Under the pieces are notes generated by a model, which saw nothing but the letters and a program-made list of their open reading frames with translations, was not told the origin of the DNA and did not search any database. A DNA stretch of 64,000 nucleotides from Eremophila alpestris peregrina (lineage: Eukaryota; Chordata; Aves; Passeriformes; Alaudidae): assembly GCA_009792885.1 (NCBI GenBank), contig WMCF01000025.1, positions 1,695,852 through 1,759,851 of the forward strand, given 5' to 3'. Positions 14,551-29,280 of the stretch are shown one piece after another (the stretch's first letter is position 1; each line of letters begins with the position of its first letter). Position numbers and translations under genes: made by a program.

Positions 14551-14606
14551 TACACATACACACACCCACACACACCCACACACACACCCACACACACCCA
14601 CACCCC
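14551..14606. repeat. CA/CCCA compound microsatellite
   Basis: A CA-dinucleotide tract regularly interrupted by CCCA. It forms a decamer unit CACACACCCA repeated about four times, one copy carrying an extra CA, and ends in CACCCC. The minus strand therefore has five runs of three or more G separated by TGTG-type loops. The length is probably polymorphic. Confidence 0.9.
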
Positions 14607-16455
14607 TTTGTGTAAAGATGCACACACAGGAGGTGTTTGGACAATAACTTACAGGTGGCTGATGAGCAGCACTCATCTACTTAGAAAGCTATCTTGTGAC
14701 TACTGTACTTCCTGCTTTAGGTGTTTCACCTGAGAGACCACTTGGCTGAGTCAAGAGAAGCAGCAATTACTCAGCCAGCAGTGGGAAAAGTGGGGAGAGA
14801 AGGAAAGAGCAATGTCACTACTTTATTGACGACGTGAAGAGCTTGGGCAGGGGACTTCTGGATTACACTGTGCTGGCTTTTTCAATGATTAGTGACACCT
14901 CTGAGTGTCATCAGTTTTTCTAAGAGCAATAAGAAAACATCTCACCAATATTTGCACAGTTAAAAAGTAGGTTGGGCTTGGCTGTGGTCTAACAGTCAGT
15001 ACCAATGTATACAGTTGTTGTGCACTTGATTGATTCAGCACTCAGCTGACAATTTGCCAAATGGGATTGCAGAAGTGAGGTCAGTCTGGCAATAAGGATG
15101 CTCAAACCTCACTGCTGTCAAAAGTTTAATGTTTTGCTTCCTATCTCTCCTCCCCTGCTACTTTCATCTGCTATCCTACAGGTAGTCCTAAGACTCTTCC
15201 CCTTTCCTTGGACTCTGTCTGTCTACCTTCCCTTTGCTGGGTGAATTTCCTAATAGGTCAGAGAAACAAAGCATTTCCAGGAGAGGCTGACCAGGCACTA
15301 GAGCTGGCCCAGGGTACTGAACAGAACTGTGTTACCAGGACAGCCAGGGAAGATGATGGGAAGAAGCACAATAACATCCCTTCTCAGTGGCTGTGGGAAG
15401 TTATTACATCAGTTCAAGGCTTACTCCTTTTCACACCTCCAAATGAGCTCCCATTACAATGTAAAGGTTTGACTTGTCTTGCTGAATTGACCCTGTTTGA
15501 GGGCTCCAGGGCAGGTGATGCCTGGTTTGAGGCTGGTGGTAAAAGGTCAGGAGAGGGCTAGTAATCCATGTGTCTAGGCATGATTTTAACATGCAGTATA
15601 AAGAAAGGTACCCTAATTCTAGCAGGAACTAGAGATACATGCAGAGCTAATGGGATAAATTCAGACCACAGATGTACAGAGGCACATCTGACTGATCAAG
15701 AAGTGCAGGAAAGAGATGAAAGTGTAAAGGGAAATAGCAAAGAGAAAAGCACTACAACAGCATACATAAATACATACAAAAGGGAAAGCAGAAAGAACAT
15801 GTAAAAACTAACCTTTGTGCTCCATGAAACTTTTCCCACCAAAGTAAACTTTCAGGTGCTAATGCCCTGCCCTTCTTCTCCTCATACCAGCACCAACAGT
15901 ATGACGAGCCTGAGCAGTGACTGATCCAGCTGAAAAGTGAGGCCATCCACTTCCTACTTTTCAGCTGGATCCCTTCCTGAATCTAACTGACCACAGGGCT
16001 GTATGATCAGCAATGATGTTAGTGCAGTGGCAGCTTATACTTAGATGAGTTCAGACCACCAATCACTCTGCAACACACCCACAGGACCAAATTGTGCCAT
16101 CTCTCCTGGGACTCCATAAGGCAGGTGCTGGAGTCCAGGAGAGCTGGCCAGTAATGGAGTCGTGGCTCTCTGCCTTGTTACCACTTGCCACTGCCTCATT
16201 AAGACATAAGGAGAAAGTTGCATTTAATTCTTTTGCTTTTCGTTTTCATTCAGAGCAAACTGTTCTAATTAGTAAACTGAAGCCAAAGGCTGAAATGGAA
16301 AGCTGAGCATAGCACGGTGTGCTTACACAGCTGTCTACTCTAGGAAATAAGAAGAAAACAGATGCCCTCCAGAATCTTATCATCTTCTACTTACCTACAT
16401 GTCAATAACTGAATCCCTTTAAGGCCACAGAGACTTAGAATAAGCAAGGCTAGAG

Positions 16456-16470
16456 AAAAAAAAAAAAAAA
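16456..16470. repeat. Poly(A) run
   Basis: Fifteen consecutive A residues followed by GAAAAAGG. No retroposed body is recognisable upstream, so I do not call it a retroposon tail. Confidence 0.85.
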
Positions 16471-16789
16471 GAAAAAGGTATGCAAATATAAAAGGCTAAC
16501 ATTTCACTGGTTTTGTGGAACAGGTCTTAAATAAGTATCTTTTACAAGATTTACTGGAGTCTTTAATGACTACAATTAAGGAAGCTTCTGCTCTTCCAAG
16601 GGGTGTTTTGAGAGACAGGTAGTTACAGTGTACAGGAGGTATCTAAACCACTGGTCCAGAACCATGGACTGAAGGACACCATCTCCCTTCATGTAAAACA
16701 CAACTTCAGCATCTGGTTCCTGATGGCAGCTCATTTACAGAGCTGTAGCTCTGATGTCATAATTACAACATTAACAGGTAGCAAGCTGT

Positions 16790-16985
16790 TAAAACGTGGA
16801 ATTAAAATAAATGTAGCTGATACCTAAGGATTATTTCTCAGATGAAATATGAGGGAGAAATATTCATGTTTCAGTAATTACAGTGACATTGTATTAATAG
16901 CTTTCCTCAATTAATTACATACATTCTGAACCAAATAAAGCCTTAATGTGGCTGATGACAGCAAAGTTGAATATGGTCTTTTTTG
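16790..16985. promoter_or_regulatory. Candidate conserved noncoding element (AT-rich, homeodomain-like sites)
   Basis: AT-rich sequence with two TAATTA homeodomain-core sites at 16875-16880 and 16912-16917, the first inside the motif TCAGTAATTACAGTGA. There are no simple repeats and no transposon similarity. This is the usual look of developmental enhancers in vertebrate gene deserts, but the call is inference from composition and short motifs only. Confidence 0.22.
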
Positions 16986-19900
16986 CCTAAGGAGTAATGG
17001 TTCTGTTCACATACTTGGCACTTCTGAAAGGAAGATGAATTCTGGCAACCAGATCTGTTTTCCTTAACAGATGTTTCAAAATATGGTAATGAGGTGTGGG
17101 TTTCCTAGGCTGTCAGCTGGAATTCAGTAAGCAGGAAACAGGACAAAATGGATTTGATGCAATTAGTCTTTTCATTTTAAACCTTTAAAGAATATGTTGG
17201 ATTTTATATTAATTTTACAAAACACTGCTTGGAATGAATTATGTAATAGTACATGCACCTCTGCTAATACAATTTACTCTGAACCTTTCCTTGACTAATT
17301 CATAACTCTGTGTGACAGACATGATGTGAATTTGAAGAGTTTCACAGTGGCTCCAGCATCCAGAATACCACCCTCAATGAAAAAAATAGAAAAAAAAAAG
17401 CATAGAAAAAATCAGAATAAGCACATTTTCTGTGACATATTCAGTCAAACTCCAGTTTGAAAAATGCAACACATTTTTAGATAGCAAACAAAATTCATAC
17501 TGAACTCTAATCTTAAGTAATTTCTTAAACACAGCTTTATCTTCATACTGATGAAAGCTGTACTAATGAAGGACCAGCTAGAATTACACGTCTAGCAGAG
17601 AGATGAAAGAGAATGACTCTCTTCATTAAAAGCTGAATCACATTTAAATTTTCCACTTGCAGTAGTTGCCAAACTCTGCTTTCCTGCATTTTTCTGTAAG
17701 AACTCTCATGTGCATCCCAGTACAAAGGAGTAAACTAAATCATGAGAGTGGATATATTAAATGTTCACATATGTATAAAGTAAACAGTTGAGAGACACAT
17801 CAAAACCTGCAACATCCAGCATTGTTACTAATGTGAATGACAAATTTGTGTGCCAGATGTTATATGTTGGGCATCATGAAGACTGGTCTTTGGTAAGGAG
17901 TGAAAATACCCTACACTGAATCCTGACAAGACAGAAAGAAGAGAACTAGTCATTTCTAACCAATGTGCCTTGTTAGAAAGCCAACAACATTGGTAGCTAT
18001 ATCAATAACATTATCACTGGCAGAACTCATGGCTTTGCCAGTCTCTAGGGCTACCCGGTGACAATTCTTCTTGCAAAACACTGAAGAGAAGGGAAAATAA
18101 ATAACTGGGTTATTTCCTGACAGTCTGGATTTCCCATACAGGAGCACACTACCCAATCTGAGACACAACTGTTCAGACATTTCCATGAAAGAAGTTAAAG
18201 AGCCCAATGTTCTGTAATTTCAGACAATTCAGGTGATTGTTCCCTGAGAAATTGCAGCATCTCATGCACTGAAAGAGTAAGTAAGAATTTGGAAGATTGG
18301 TAGGTAAGGTTTTGTGTCAGAAATATGCTCCTTATTCTTATGTAAATCCCCCCAAAGTTGACCAAACTATGAAAATGGGAACTACTATTATGAAAATGCT
18401 TATGCACTTACAGGAGGTTTCTCAGAGCTGGATAAAATGCCTGGAGCTCTTTTTCTTGCTAAGAAAGCTCCATTCTTTCCCTGTCCCTCTCTGTGACTGA
18501 AATTACCACCAGACTATCTGCCCTGCATAACTCAGACTGCTCTACCAGGGAGAGAGAGAGGGATAAACTTCCTTCATCCCCTTGGGCTGCAGGAGTGCAG
18601 GACAGTGTAACTGAGGACACCAATTCTACCTCTTCTTTACCACCACTCAGCACACAGAAGCTGCTAGCCTTAAATATGGGTAAAGAACAAAATTTAACAT
18701 TGTTGGAGGCTTATTTGAATCTCATTACAAAACTTACTTGTGCTCTTCATGACAATCTCCCAGGTACCCTTTTTTATGGTGCCTGGAGGGTGTTACTGTT
18801 CTTACATTGCAAATAAACTACTGAATATTAGAGATTCAAAGCAGCCCTCCTCAAATGCCAGTTGTGTTGCGCAGCAGAAAGGGAATCCAAGTTTCTGATT
18901 CTTGCAACTTTTCTGCTTGCCTGATGAGAGACTAGGGTAGGAGGAGAACAATGACTGGGGCTCAGGAAAAAGACTAGGACTAATATCTCTGATAGCCTTT
19001 GTCTAGTTAATTCCCACCTGTAAAGTGAAAATGTGTGCTCTCCATTATATTTAGGGTCTATTGTGAAGATAAATCCATTGAAGAATTTGGAGTCACCAAA
19101 TGAGAACTGTATAAATAAGTAAAACTTGTTCCAGTAGACATGTTAATTCTACAGTGAATATGACTCCAGTGGAATAGCATTTATTTATATGCTAAAAAAA
19201 ATACTTTGCTTTCATTTTGCTTTTTTACTGACTCTATAAAAGCAAGTGTATGTGCACATGTATACCTAAAGATAGAGGGGGTTAACATATATAATAAATT
19301 TAATTATAATAAAAAATCAAAAATTTGATGTCAAGCTGGCCATTCCCCTCTGTCTTCCATTAAACAATTCCTTCCAATCCCACAGAGTTAGACTTGCCCT
19401 TATGGGAAGAATTCAAAAGACAGTGGCAAAACAGGTTTGTTTTCTCCCTCTTCTGCTTGTATAAAACCCAATAAAATACAGTTTCATTATCATAAGCAAT
19501 ACACAACAGCTATTTTCTGCTGAGGCATTCCTGTATTGACCTGAAACAAGCAAGTAACCAAGCTTATGTCTTAAGTTTGCTGTGTACAATAAATAATGGA
19601 TAACTGTAAAATACCCTGATATATGCTTCATAAGTAGGTCTATATTTTCTCAGAGTGCTTTAAAAACTGTTTAGTCCTATTTATGTTAGTCCTATTGCTA
19701 ATGGCAGAGCTTATATATAGTAAGCTGTTTTTACATCAGTCTGTTCCAAACGTTCATACCTCACAGCCACTCTCTTCTCCAGACCAAGTTAAATTGTTAA
19801 TTCTGTCCCAGTTTTGCATAGATAATTTTCCATGCACAAGATATCAAGCAAGCACAAGACATTACCTACACTGACATCAAAACAGAGCATTGGGAGGCTA

Positions 19901-22009
19901 AACCAGCACACATTTCAATTCTAACACATATCCGGGGTCCTTCTCAAGCAAGAGTGTTTTTAGGCAAAGTGTCTCAAATTTTAGTGGGAATAAAAACAAT
20001 ATTTTTGGACCTCATAGTCCACCGTCTTCTTCTATAATCTCAGCATTTATGTTGAGCAGAACTGCAAAGCCTTCATGAGGAAACCAGAAGAAAACTGAGT
20101 TTTTATCACCTTCTTAAACAACAGTCCAACTAACAAAACTTGTTCACATTTCACTGTTACCTAGCATTAAAAAACTTAGCAAAATAAAAGCAAAGCCCCT
20201 TGACTTGAGCAATTTTAGCAGTTATCATTACAAGACAAACCACAGCAGGACTTGCTAAAGCCCTGAAATCAAGAAATGCTGAAAGCATTAATAATTTACA
20301 CTGGTGTCACCTTTTGTTTGCTATCCCCATCCATATTTTACACATTCATCAACTCTGTTTTGCTTCAGTGGCAGCTGCAAGTTCATGAAAACACTGGAAT
20401 GAGCTGACCCTGTGGTTCAAAGGCATTTCTTTTTACAGGTGTTTTACTACAATTCAGGTGTTTCACTTACACTGCTGCGCTTGCCTCTTCAGCATCGTGA
20501 GGCTTACAGTCCAAACATTTACTTTCACGTGCACTCACTTCAGTCTTTCCCAGCCACACTCTTTCCTTGACCATTTTACTGATAATTAATTTAAAAAATC
20601 TCAGAAGTTTCTTGCACTTGATGATCTGTGATATTTGAGAGACTACTGACAGCTTGTTCCATGCTGCTCTAGCTGTCATGAGCAGCCTCCTGGTGCTTAT
20701 CTCAGTGCAGAGAGGAAATTAAATCCAGATTATGTAGAAAAATAATTTGATTTCCATCACTAGTGCCACATCACAAACAAACATCCTCAATTCAGTTTTA
20801 TTGATCAATGCACAAGGAATCATAAAAGTGTCACCACCTTGCGCCTGGTTTTAGACAAAAGATCTGTTTGCCTCTGTCTGTCCTTAGCCTTTCAGCACAT
20901 CATCACTGGTCCCTGCTGTGTAAAGCAGCACTCTTCAGTGCTCTGTATCCCCAGGGGTGTCAAAGAGATGTAGTTCTTGTCAGTCTTTCTTCAGCTGAAA
21001 GTGAGATATGATCCCTGTATTAGCACACTACTCCTGGCAGACAGGCACCCCCCACCACTGAAAGTACTGATTTGTGCTCTGACAACACCTGCCAGAGGCA
21101 GTGCCATGTTACTGCAATTTCCAGTTAACTGCCAGTGGCTATTCCAGTGCCAGAATTTCTGTGCTATCACACAAATTTTGTAACAGCCATAGCAGTCAGC
21201 ATCTGGTGTGCAGGGCTGTCCACTCAGTGCCTTTATGTCATAATATAGCACTACCCCATTTTCCTAGAGAAGGGTGAACATCCTGACTCCATGCTCTCTT
21301 CTAAAATTCACTCCCTTCTCCCAGGTGAATTTTGACATTTTGGCAGCTCTCAGGGACATGTCCCCACTTCCTTTTGTTCAGTGCCAAGTGTGACCTAGTA
21401 TTGCTTGTGTTATACACAGTGTGTGCCATGCAACTGCACACAACCCAGACTTAGATGTCACAAGGCAAACAAGTGTAATTCTCAGCTTCACATACTCATT
21501 GTTTCCTATGGCAAACAGAAACCATTCCCATTCAACAGCCGAATTTGGCAAAAGATTTAACCATGGCAGCACAGTAGATATGGAGACTTCTCCTGCTGTC
21601 ATTCTGAAATCTAGAGTTTAAAAAAGGATTTAAAATTAACTATTTTGTTGTTCTCATCCACAGCTCTGTTAAAGACTTCTTTACCTGTGACCATAAATAT
21701 TAGATGGAGTTCAGTCAGATCATTCATTTCTGATTTCATCTGTGGATTGTAAAAACCAGATTTTCATACAGAAAGAATAAGGGTTCACTAGCACCTATTT
21801 TCTTTAAATTGTTCATCGCTCCTGTATGCAGGACAGAAAGAGAAAATTGGAAGCTTGGTTTCCAAGTTTGGCACTGCAGGCCAAGAGGGAATTCAGGTGG
21901 CAAATAGAAATGAGAGCAAACTTACAGTCTCTCTTTAAAGCTATGATTCTTGCTGTGCACAGTAAGATCTGACACAGGTATGATCCACCACTGATTGTCA
22001 GTGATAAGC

Positions 22010-22240
22010 TGCTTTTTTTATTTAATCAATTAAAGATTTAGTGTCAAGTAACTTGACTCAGAAATAAATTAAAAAAGATGACAAAACATGCTGCCAACAC
22101 TTTCCAACAGTGCATTAAATAACATAATTAACATCTGACGCACGCTGTTCATTAACTTATCATCTTCCCAGCGCAAAGGGTGCCAAGCTCAGAAACAGTT
22201 CTTCTTGCTTTAGATAATAATAATACAATAGGCATAGAAT
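22010..22240. promoter_or_regulatory. Candidate conserved noncoding element with inverted NKX-like and AP-1-like sites
   Basis: AT-rich and free of repeats. It contains a perfect inverted repeat GTCAAG-TAA-CTTGAC at 22043-22057; the half-site CAAGT resembles the NK-homeodomain core. Overlapping its right arm is TGACTCA at 22054-22060, the AP-1 consensus. Further homeodomain-type ATTA cores surround it. A regulatory role is inference; only the motifs are seen directly. Confidence 0.25.
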
Positions 22241-24304
22241 TCAGTATCTGTTCATTATAAAAAGTGGTGCCAAAGACGTGTCTAGATCTGGAGTTGAGAA
22301 TGATAAGATTGTGATCATTCTCACTTCTTAAGAAAGATCAGCCAAGAAATGTTTTCCTCCAAATTCTGTTTCATCCAGCTACACTTCACCCGTATTGCCA
22401 AACAATGTTACTCAACTAGTGACTAAGAAGACGTTGGAAACTGGCCCAAGAAGTAATGAAAAAAACCTTTTGGTTTTAATCAAAGATTTAAAAACGTGGA
22501 ATGCACATTCTCATTCATTACAAGTAAACAAATAGAAACAGTGAAACAAAAATATTGTCAAGCAACTTAAATAAAATTTTTGTTCAGTTTTAAATTTAAA
22601 TAAATGTGGCAACTAATACACTGCTAATCTGTTGTTTTCAAAAACATTTGTGTGGCTCTTGGATTTGTTCATGACAGGGCAAGTTATCTACTTTGATTTC
22701 AAAGGAGTGAGAAATTGCATTACAAAGAAACATAAGAGAGACAGTTTGAGAGTGGTTCTTGCCCTGGGATGGAAAATCCCAAATGCCTCCAGGGGATCAT
22801 TGCAAGAGAAAATGATTGTAATTATGAATTTGATTTCAAATTCTCAGCAAAGTCAGTAGAAAGCACAGACAGTTTTAATTTGCACTTGGCATAGTTTGTT
22901 CAATTGAAGAATCACATTGAAGCCCTATGTTCTATTTATTGATTTTTGAGAGTTCAGATTTTTGTTCTAGTCCAAATTGCAATGCTGAATTAGATATTGA
23001 ATTGCCACAAACTAGTCAAAAGAGGAATCACCTAATTAGATCACTTGCTAGCTATAGATATGTTTAATGAGAAGAACAAAGGAAAAAACATGTTGGTTGG
23101 GCATTTTTTGGTGATAATACACAAAAGAGAACCCAGCTCCCAAAGCAAATTTTACTAACTAGATTTTTTCTGCAGATTAATTTTTTTCACATGAAGTGAC
23201 ACAAAAATGGGTAGCAAAAACTAAAATTGAAATGTAAGCTTATGGTTGCCCAGCACCTATTTAAGCCCTCTCAATTCACAATTTGCCTGATTCAGTATCC
23301 TTAACCTTTTATTGATTAAAAGGGCCCAGAAAACTTTTCATTGCTCAGTCCTTCTTCTATGGTTTCCTACTGTGATTCTTAGAGATGCTTCCCTAAACCC
23401 AGCAGAATGAAAAGCAACCATAAGAAAAGCAAATTTTAAGGAAAATCGCTTCCTGTCATTATTACTGTGGTAGTTGGATTGTTCAGAAATTGAGAAATTC
23501 ATATCAGGGCTCAAACTAAAAGGAAAGGACAGAAAAGGATGGGTGTGTTTGATCTGCACAGCAGAGGAGCTGCAAGTCCTAACTGGGTTCTTCTAGTGGT
23601 AGAGTTTCCTGTCAGCTGAATGACATGTTAGATGTTCATTCAGTCGTGCTCACCAGGCTGCTGGGCTGCCCTAGGAAGGAGCTTTCATTGTCCTATCCAA
23701 GCCCAGGTCCATGAACACGGTGCCAATCAGAGCATACAAATCACTGTCTTGAGTAAAACTGACCCAATTCCACAGTTCTTCTCTGAAGTACTCCGACTGA
23801 CCTTCTTATAGCGTCGAAACCTTAACTTCTCCATCAAAGAAAAAATGAAAACAGTAAGAACTTAGCTGAGATGAAAGGGGGAAAATCCTGTGAGATAAAG
23901 TGGCTGGACTTATGACCAGCACAGAAATTTATTAATAGCAACAAGATGAATGCATGACTTCTATGCCTTTGAAAGATACATTAACAAGAACATGCTGATG
24001 AATTATAAGGACCCTACTCTATAATCTTAATTCAATTTTCAGCCTATAACAACCTCAATATCTTAATATTTGTAACATCTACAAGTGTAGACTCAAATAG
24101 GAGAAAATAATCCATTTTGAATACTTACATTCAACAAGAAAGTCAGGGGTGACAATGCTCAGCAAGGCAGAATCACAGTCATTACATGGTGTATGCATCT
24201 GTCATCCTGACATCTAGCTATACTTAATTACTTATACCTATATGGGACAGTCCAGAAATATCCCATTTCATCCAAACTACTGACATTTTCTCAGAGTGAG
24301 CCTG

Positions 24305-24320
24305 TATTATTATTATTATA
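24305..24320. repeat. (ATT)n short microsatellite
   Basis: About five ATT units in an otherwise nonrepetitive AT-rich setting. Confidence 0.8.
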
Positions 24321-27300
24321 TGAGAAATATAAGAAAAGGATAGCCTGAGAAGCATTGCTGCTGTGGGATGTTACTTGCGGTATAGTTTCATTATATCTCA
24401 TGGCTTGTTAATTCAAGTGACTCTTCATATATTTAAAAGTAAGAAGAGACATACTCTGAAGCAATGTACAAATAGCTGTATTTTGATTTGAACTAACCAA
24501 TAAGCATAATTTCTGTTCAGTAACAACACAAGGTTTTTGAGATAAAAGCCAATCCCACAGCATTTTAATTGAAAGAAGAGCAGCAATAGCTCACTTCAGA
24601 AACACCAAGGTGTTGCCCAGACTTGGAGGCAAAGGTGCAAATGGCAATGATCAAGGAAAATAACATCATTAAAATACTTCCAGGTTTCAGAACTGTCTAA
24701 TCAGGAATGCATATGAAGTTTGATGAATATAGGCATGATGGGGTAGTCTGAAGCATTTTAGCTGATTTATACCTAATAGAAAACTGAGATCTGGTGATTA
24801 TTACTTTCTGAACATGAAGTTAAAATGCTCTATAAACTTAACTGGAATGTGAGTTTCAAAACTGAGTAAGAAATGTTTGACCTTATGTCTTTCCCAATAG
24901 TATATTTACAGGCTGTTTTAGCTTGCAAACCTGAATGCACAACTTGCAAGAAGAAGAAAGAAATAGAGTTTTAGAGCAAAGGCAAATTATTCTATGCTTA
25001 TTTCTTTTAGTTACATGAGTCTAAACAAGACTTAACTCTTGGATTATGATTGAAGTATTTACATGGATCCTCTTAGAAGCAGAATTTGATACTCCATAAC
25101 TTTAAAGACTATTCCTAGAAGTTCATTAAAACAGGATCCATTATACATAGTTTCTTTTTTATGAATAGGAGAAAATAATGATATCTCAAGAAATAGGCAC
25201 TTTGAATTAGATACATTAACATTTGTTCAAGTGCTTCAAAAATGTAAACATCAGTCAATAGTTAGGAAGTGCTGTAGCCATACAGGCCAAACCATTTGAG
25301 CCGTGTGAGCAGTGCTGTTCCCTCAATAATGCTGATCAGGCAAGTCGCTGCCTTAGAATCATGATTCCCAAAGGGATTACAGTATTGATGACAAAAACCT
25401 CTGCAAGCAGCTATGCTTCAATGCCCTCAGAGTTTTATGATCTTTTATATGGATCCATGTTTGGGATTCTCACCCTGCAGCTGTGCAAAGGCCTTGGAGA
25501 ACCAGTCCAGCTTCCAGAGGAGAGCCATGTACTTGATGTGTACTTGAGCCCTGCCAAATGCTTCAGCCAGAGAGAGGCTCATCCCAGAGTTCAGTCCTAA
25601 AGCTCTCCCTCCAATTAATTTATAGCATTTTCCCCTGGGATAGTTATCTTATTGCATTTGTCTCATTTACCATATACCACTGGAAGGCTCTGGTTTAAAC
25701 CACCTCTTTAAACAGTACCCCCTGTGTTTTTCTCCTTCCATTTTGCCCACTCTTCACTAGGTACAACTAGATTTTAGCTCAAATCCTTGGAGCAGAGTCT
25801 TCACAAACTCACTAATTTTTACCTTCCAGTCATCTAGGAACCACAAAATGTTTCCTCCTGCATGCAAGAAAACCAGAAACTTTCAAGGTTCACACTGCAC
25901 CTCACAAATCTCTGTGCAGTGAGCCCCAAGGGGAAAGCTGGGAGCAGCTTGCAAAATCCCCAGCAGCAAAGATGCCACTACTGGAGCTTGCCATGCTCCT
26001 GGTATGAGGAACCACACAACAACCTATAAATACTACTTCTGTGATGAGAATTTCACCACAGCTGCTGCCATATAACTTAGAGGAAGTCCAGGAGGACACT
26101 TCTGTCAACCCATTCCTCTGATTGGGAGTAGCTTTAGTAAAAATGGGTAGGAAACCACATGTTGGACTCTACAAGTATCCATCTACATTAAGCTTTGCAA
26201 TCAGTGGCACAGTGCATAGGAGAGAAATACTGATGAGGAGTAAGGGAGAGAAAGCAAGTGACATTTGCTTTATGTTTTCTCTAAAAATAACCATAATCCC
26301 TAGAGCTATTAAACTCCACAAAGAGATAAATAGCTTTATGAAGTATGAGCAACAGTTGAGTCTTTAAGGCAGGAAGAATGTTAAATGACCTCATGGGTAA
26401 TATTCCTGGCATTACTTGTGCTCATTCTAGAGGTCCAGTGAAACTGAAGAAAAACTTTATAGCTCCCTGATTTTCTTCCTTTTACTTTCATAAAGTTATC
26501 AGCTATCACCATGCAGATCTCAAAGGAGGACTCTCAGAAGGCTGTCTTATAACCATCCAGAAAATCAGTTATATGGGGTGTCACAAGGTGCTTCTAAAGA
26601 AACTGGAACTGGATTAGGAGTAAAGTATGCTAAAGACATTATTTTCCAATGATGGTGCAATTATTTGTCTCAAAACCTAAGACTTTAGTTAACAAAAGGT
26701 AATTATCATAGATAAAATGCACAAACAGATGTTAAATTATCTGAGATACATACCAAGATCCTACTATTTTCTATTTAAAACTAAATTCTCCACTTTTTAA
26801 TCTGTCACAGTGGAATTTGCTGTGGCCTATTCAGCAAAAGGACTCTAGTGAAGACAGCAGCATTTAATAATGGGGAACTGCCAAATGACTGGAAGCAAAG
26901 CCTGAAATCTCATGCTTGCTAACTGTTAATCAAAGTCTGCTAGAGCAGGCTCTGAAACTGAGCTGCCATCTGCCATGCTTAAGGACAAGAGTCAGAAAGC
27001 AGAAGCTATTTTATTCCAAATATTTCTGACCACACACACAGGTGGGAGAGACAGGGAAAGAAATGAAATGTGATGAAGTGCTGACACAACACAGACAAAG
27101 CCCTGGCCCTGTGATGAATGCCTTCATGCTTGCAGGACAGCAGAACATGACCTTCTGGTTTTGTTCCCCATCCAGCTCCTTAAGGAAGCTACAGGGCAGG
27201 ACATGTGTGTAGAGGCAGTGCAGTGTTTGCACAGCACCTCAGAGGATTCCTGATTCCCTGGTCCATAGATCTTCAGGAGTCCAGTGCTGTAATATTGATT

Positions 27301-29280
27301 TCTCATTGTTATTTTAATTCTGTTACTTGTCTTCTTTCTCCTGAACTCTGAGAAATCCTAAGCATGTTTAACTGTAACTACTCCAAATACCTTTGGAGAG
27401 GGTGAAGGTAAATGATAAAGTCATTGAAAAGATCAGACATGAAAAATATCTTCTTCAAAACTAACTGACAGCTTGAGACAGTGAACATCACTTAAGAAAA
27501 AAAGATGCAGGATCAGATAGAGCATAATTTAAAAGTCTTTCTGTGACAACTGTTCTAATATTAAAAGAATATTAAGAACATTGAAGATGATCCTGCTCAA
27601 TGACACTTTTGAGAGAAAGGAATGACTAGACATATGAAGATAATTGTTATTTCCCTTCTGTATACCTCTTACTTCCTCTTTGCCTTGGTCTGGATCATAG
27701 ATTGATCACTGAAGAATATCAGAGTATAAAATGGCTTAACTGCCAGGGCCTTTCTGATGATGCTACATATCCCATTCAAATGATCTGGAGCCCAAATCTA
27801 TTTTTTCAACTATATGTGTTTAAGAAAATAGTTACAGGCCTCCTTTCTTTTCATTCTGCTTATGTTTCTGGTTCTGCACATCTAAGACACAGATAAAATT
27901 ATATTTTTCCTGCAAACATGCTATAAATCATAGGCATGTTTTCATAACCATCAGACTTCTGTAAAATTGCATTGGGGTGCTGTTACATACTCAGGTAACA
28001 CAATCATGTTACAAGTAAACATGTAGGGGCCATATATGTTGAAGAGGATATTGAAAAAAATGAAGCTATTGGAGGATATGGTTCTGTCAGACAGAAATAG
28101 GACTGTCTTCTACCTTCACTTAGATGTTCGGCTACTAAAATGATAGAAAAGAAAAAGATAAAACTAAAGCATAACACATCTTGCCAAATGCACTCATTAT
28201 TGCATACTCATTTGTATATTTGACATGGATAAAGGACCATGCTGCCAAAATCCTGTCCATTCTTCTAACTTTGTTAGTGATTTAATGGAAGACATTAACC
28301 CTGCCTGGACACCTTGCATCACTCACCTGTGCCACAAGTATACTGCTTACTTGCTTTAAAAAAACCACAAAATGAAATGCTTAAGACCCAATGTAGGACC
28401 CATCCCAAATTAAAATATTTATGTATTTTGAATGTTTCAAATTTTTTTTTTGCTTAGTTTATGAGTTTACTTCAGACTTGGGGACTAAAATAATACTAGA
28501 TAGAGATCATGAGCATATTTATCCACTGAGAAAGGCCACATGCATCCTGTGGTCAGAGCAGAAGATATCTCTCTTGTCTCGTCACTGCCCAGGCAGCATA
28601 AGGAGAAGAACACCTGGTGACAAGGAGTATTATGAAGTCCTGTAACATTTGGGCAGTTCAGAGAGATCAGAAGGATGTGTAGAACACCTACAACTCGCTT
28701 TTGCTATCTTGCTTTGGTCTAGTTGTGCTTTACTGCAAAAATACCTGAGAGACAGTGAGCCTCAGGCTCCTGCCCAAATGGGAATCCACTGGAGGGACAG
28801 TCCCAGCTGATGCAGTGCAACACCACACACAACACATGCTCCCTTTTGCCTCATAGAAGTATCACAAAGGAATTTTGAGTTAATGAGGGTGGAGAAGGAG
28901 TAGAGAAGATATTAACAGTTAAGTGCTTACTTAACTGCTCCAAATGGATCAGGTTCTGAGGCCCAGGGAAGTGCAGGTGAAGTAGGACCATGGCAGGAGA
29001 GCTGCTTTAATCAGCAGCCTTTCCCTCTTTCTAAATATGTACGGAGTCACATGGCCTTTTTCAGCTGCCACTTCTGTGTGAGCAACAAGCATCAGCATCT
29101 TTATTATGCTTGCATGATCTGTGAGCAGCTTTCAGTCAAATGAAAAATAGCACCAATTACAGGTATTAATGCAACAAAATTTATTTGAGACTCTCCAATG
29201 GTAGGAAGTGGTGAGGGATGAAGAAAAATATGTGACACATCATCATTCTCACCCCTTCCATGTGCTTGCATTTCAGTACC

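Noticed and set aside
15208..15561. 117-codon plus-strand frame in a GC-richer patch
   Set aside because: No recognisable protein family and no credible splice or promoter context.
16441..16480. Poly(A) run as the tail of a processed pseudogene or SINE
   Set aside because: No recognisable gene or SINE body precedes it and no flanking duplication was seen.
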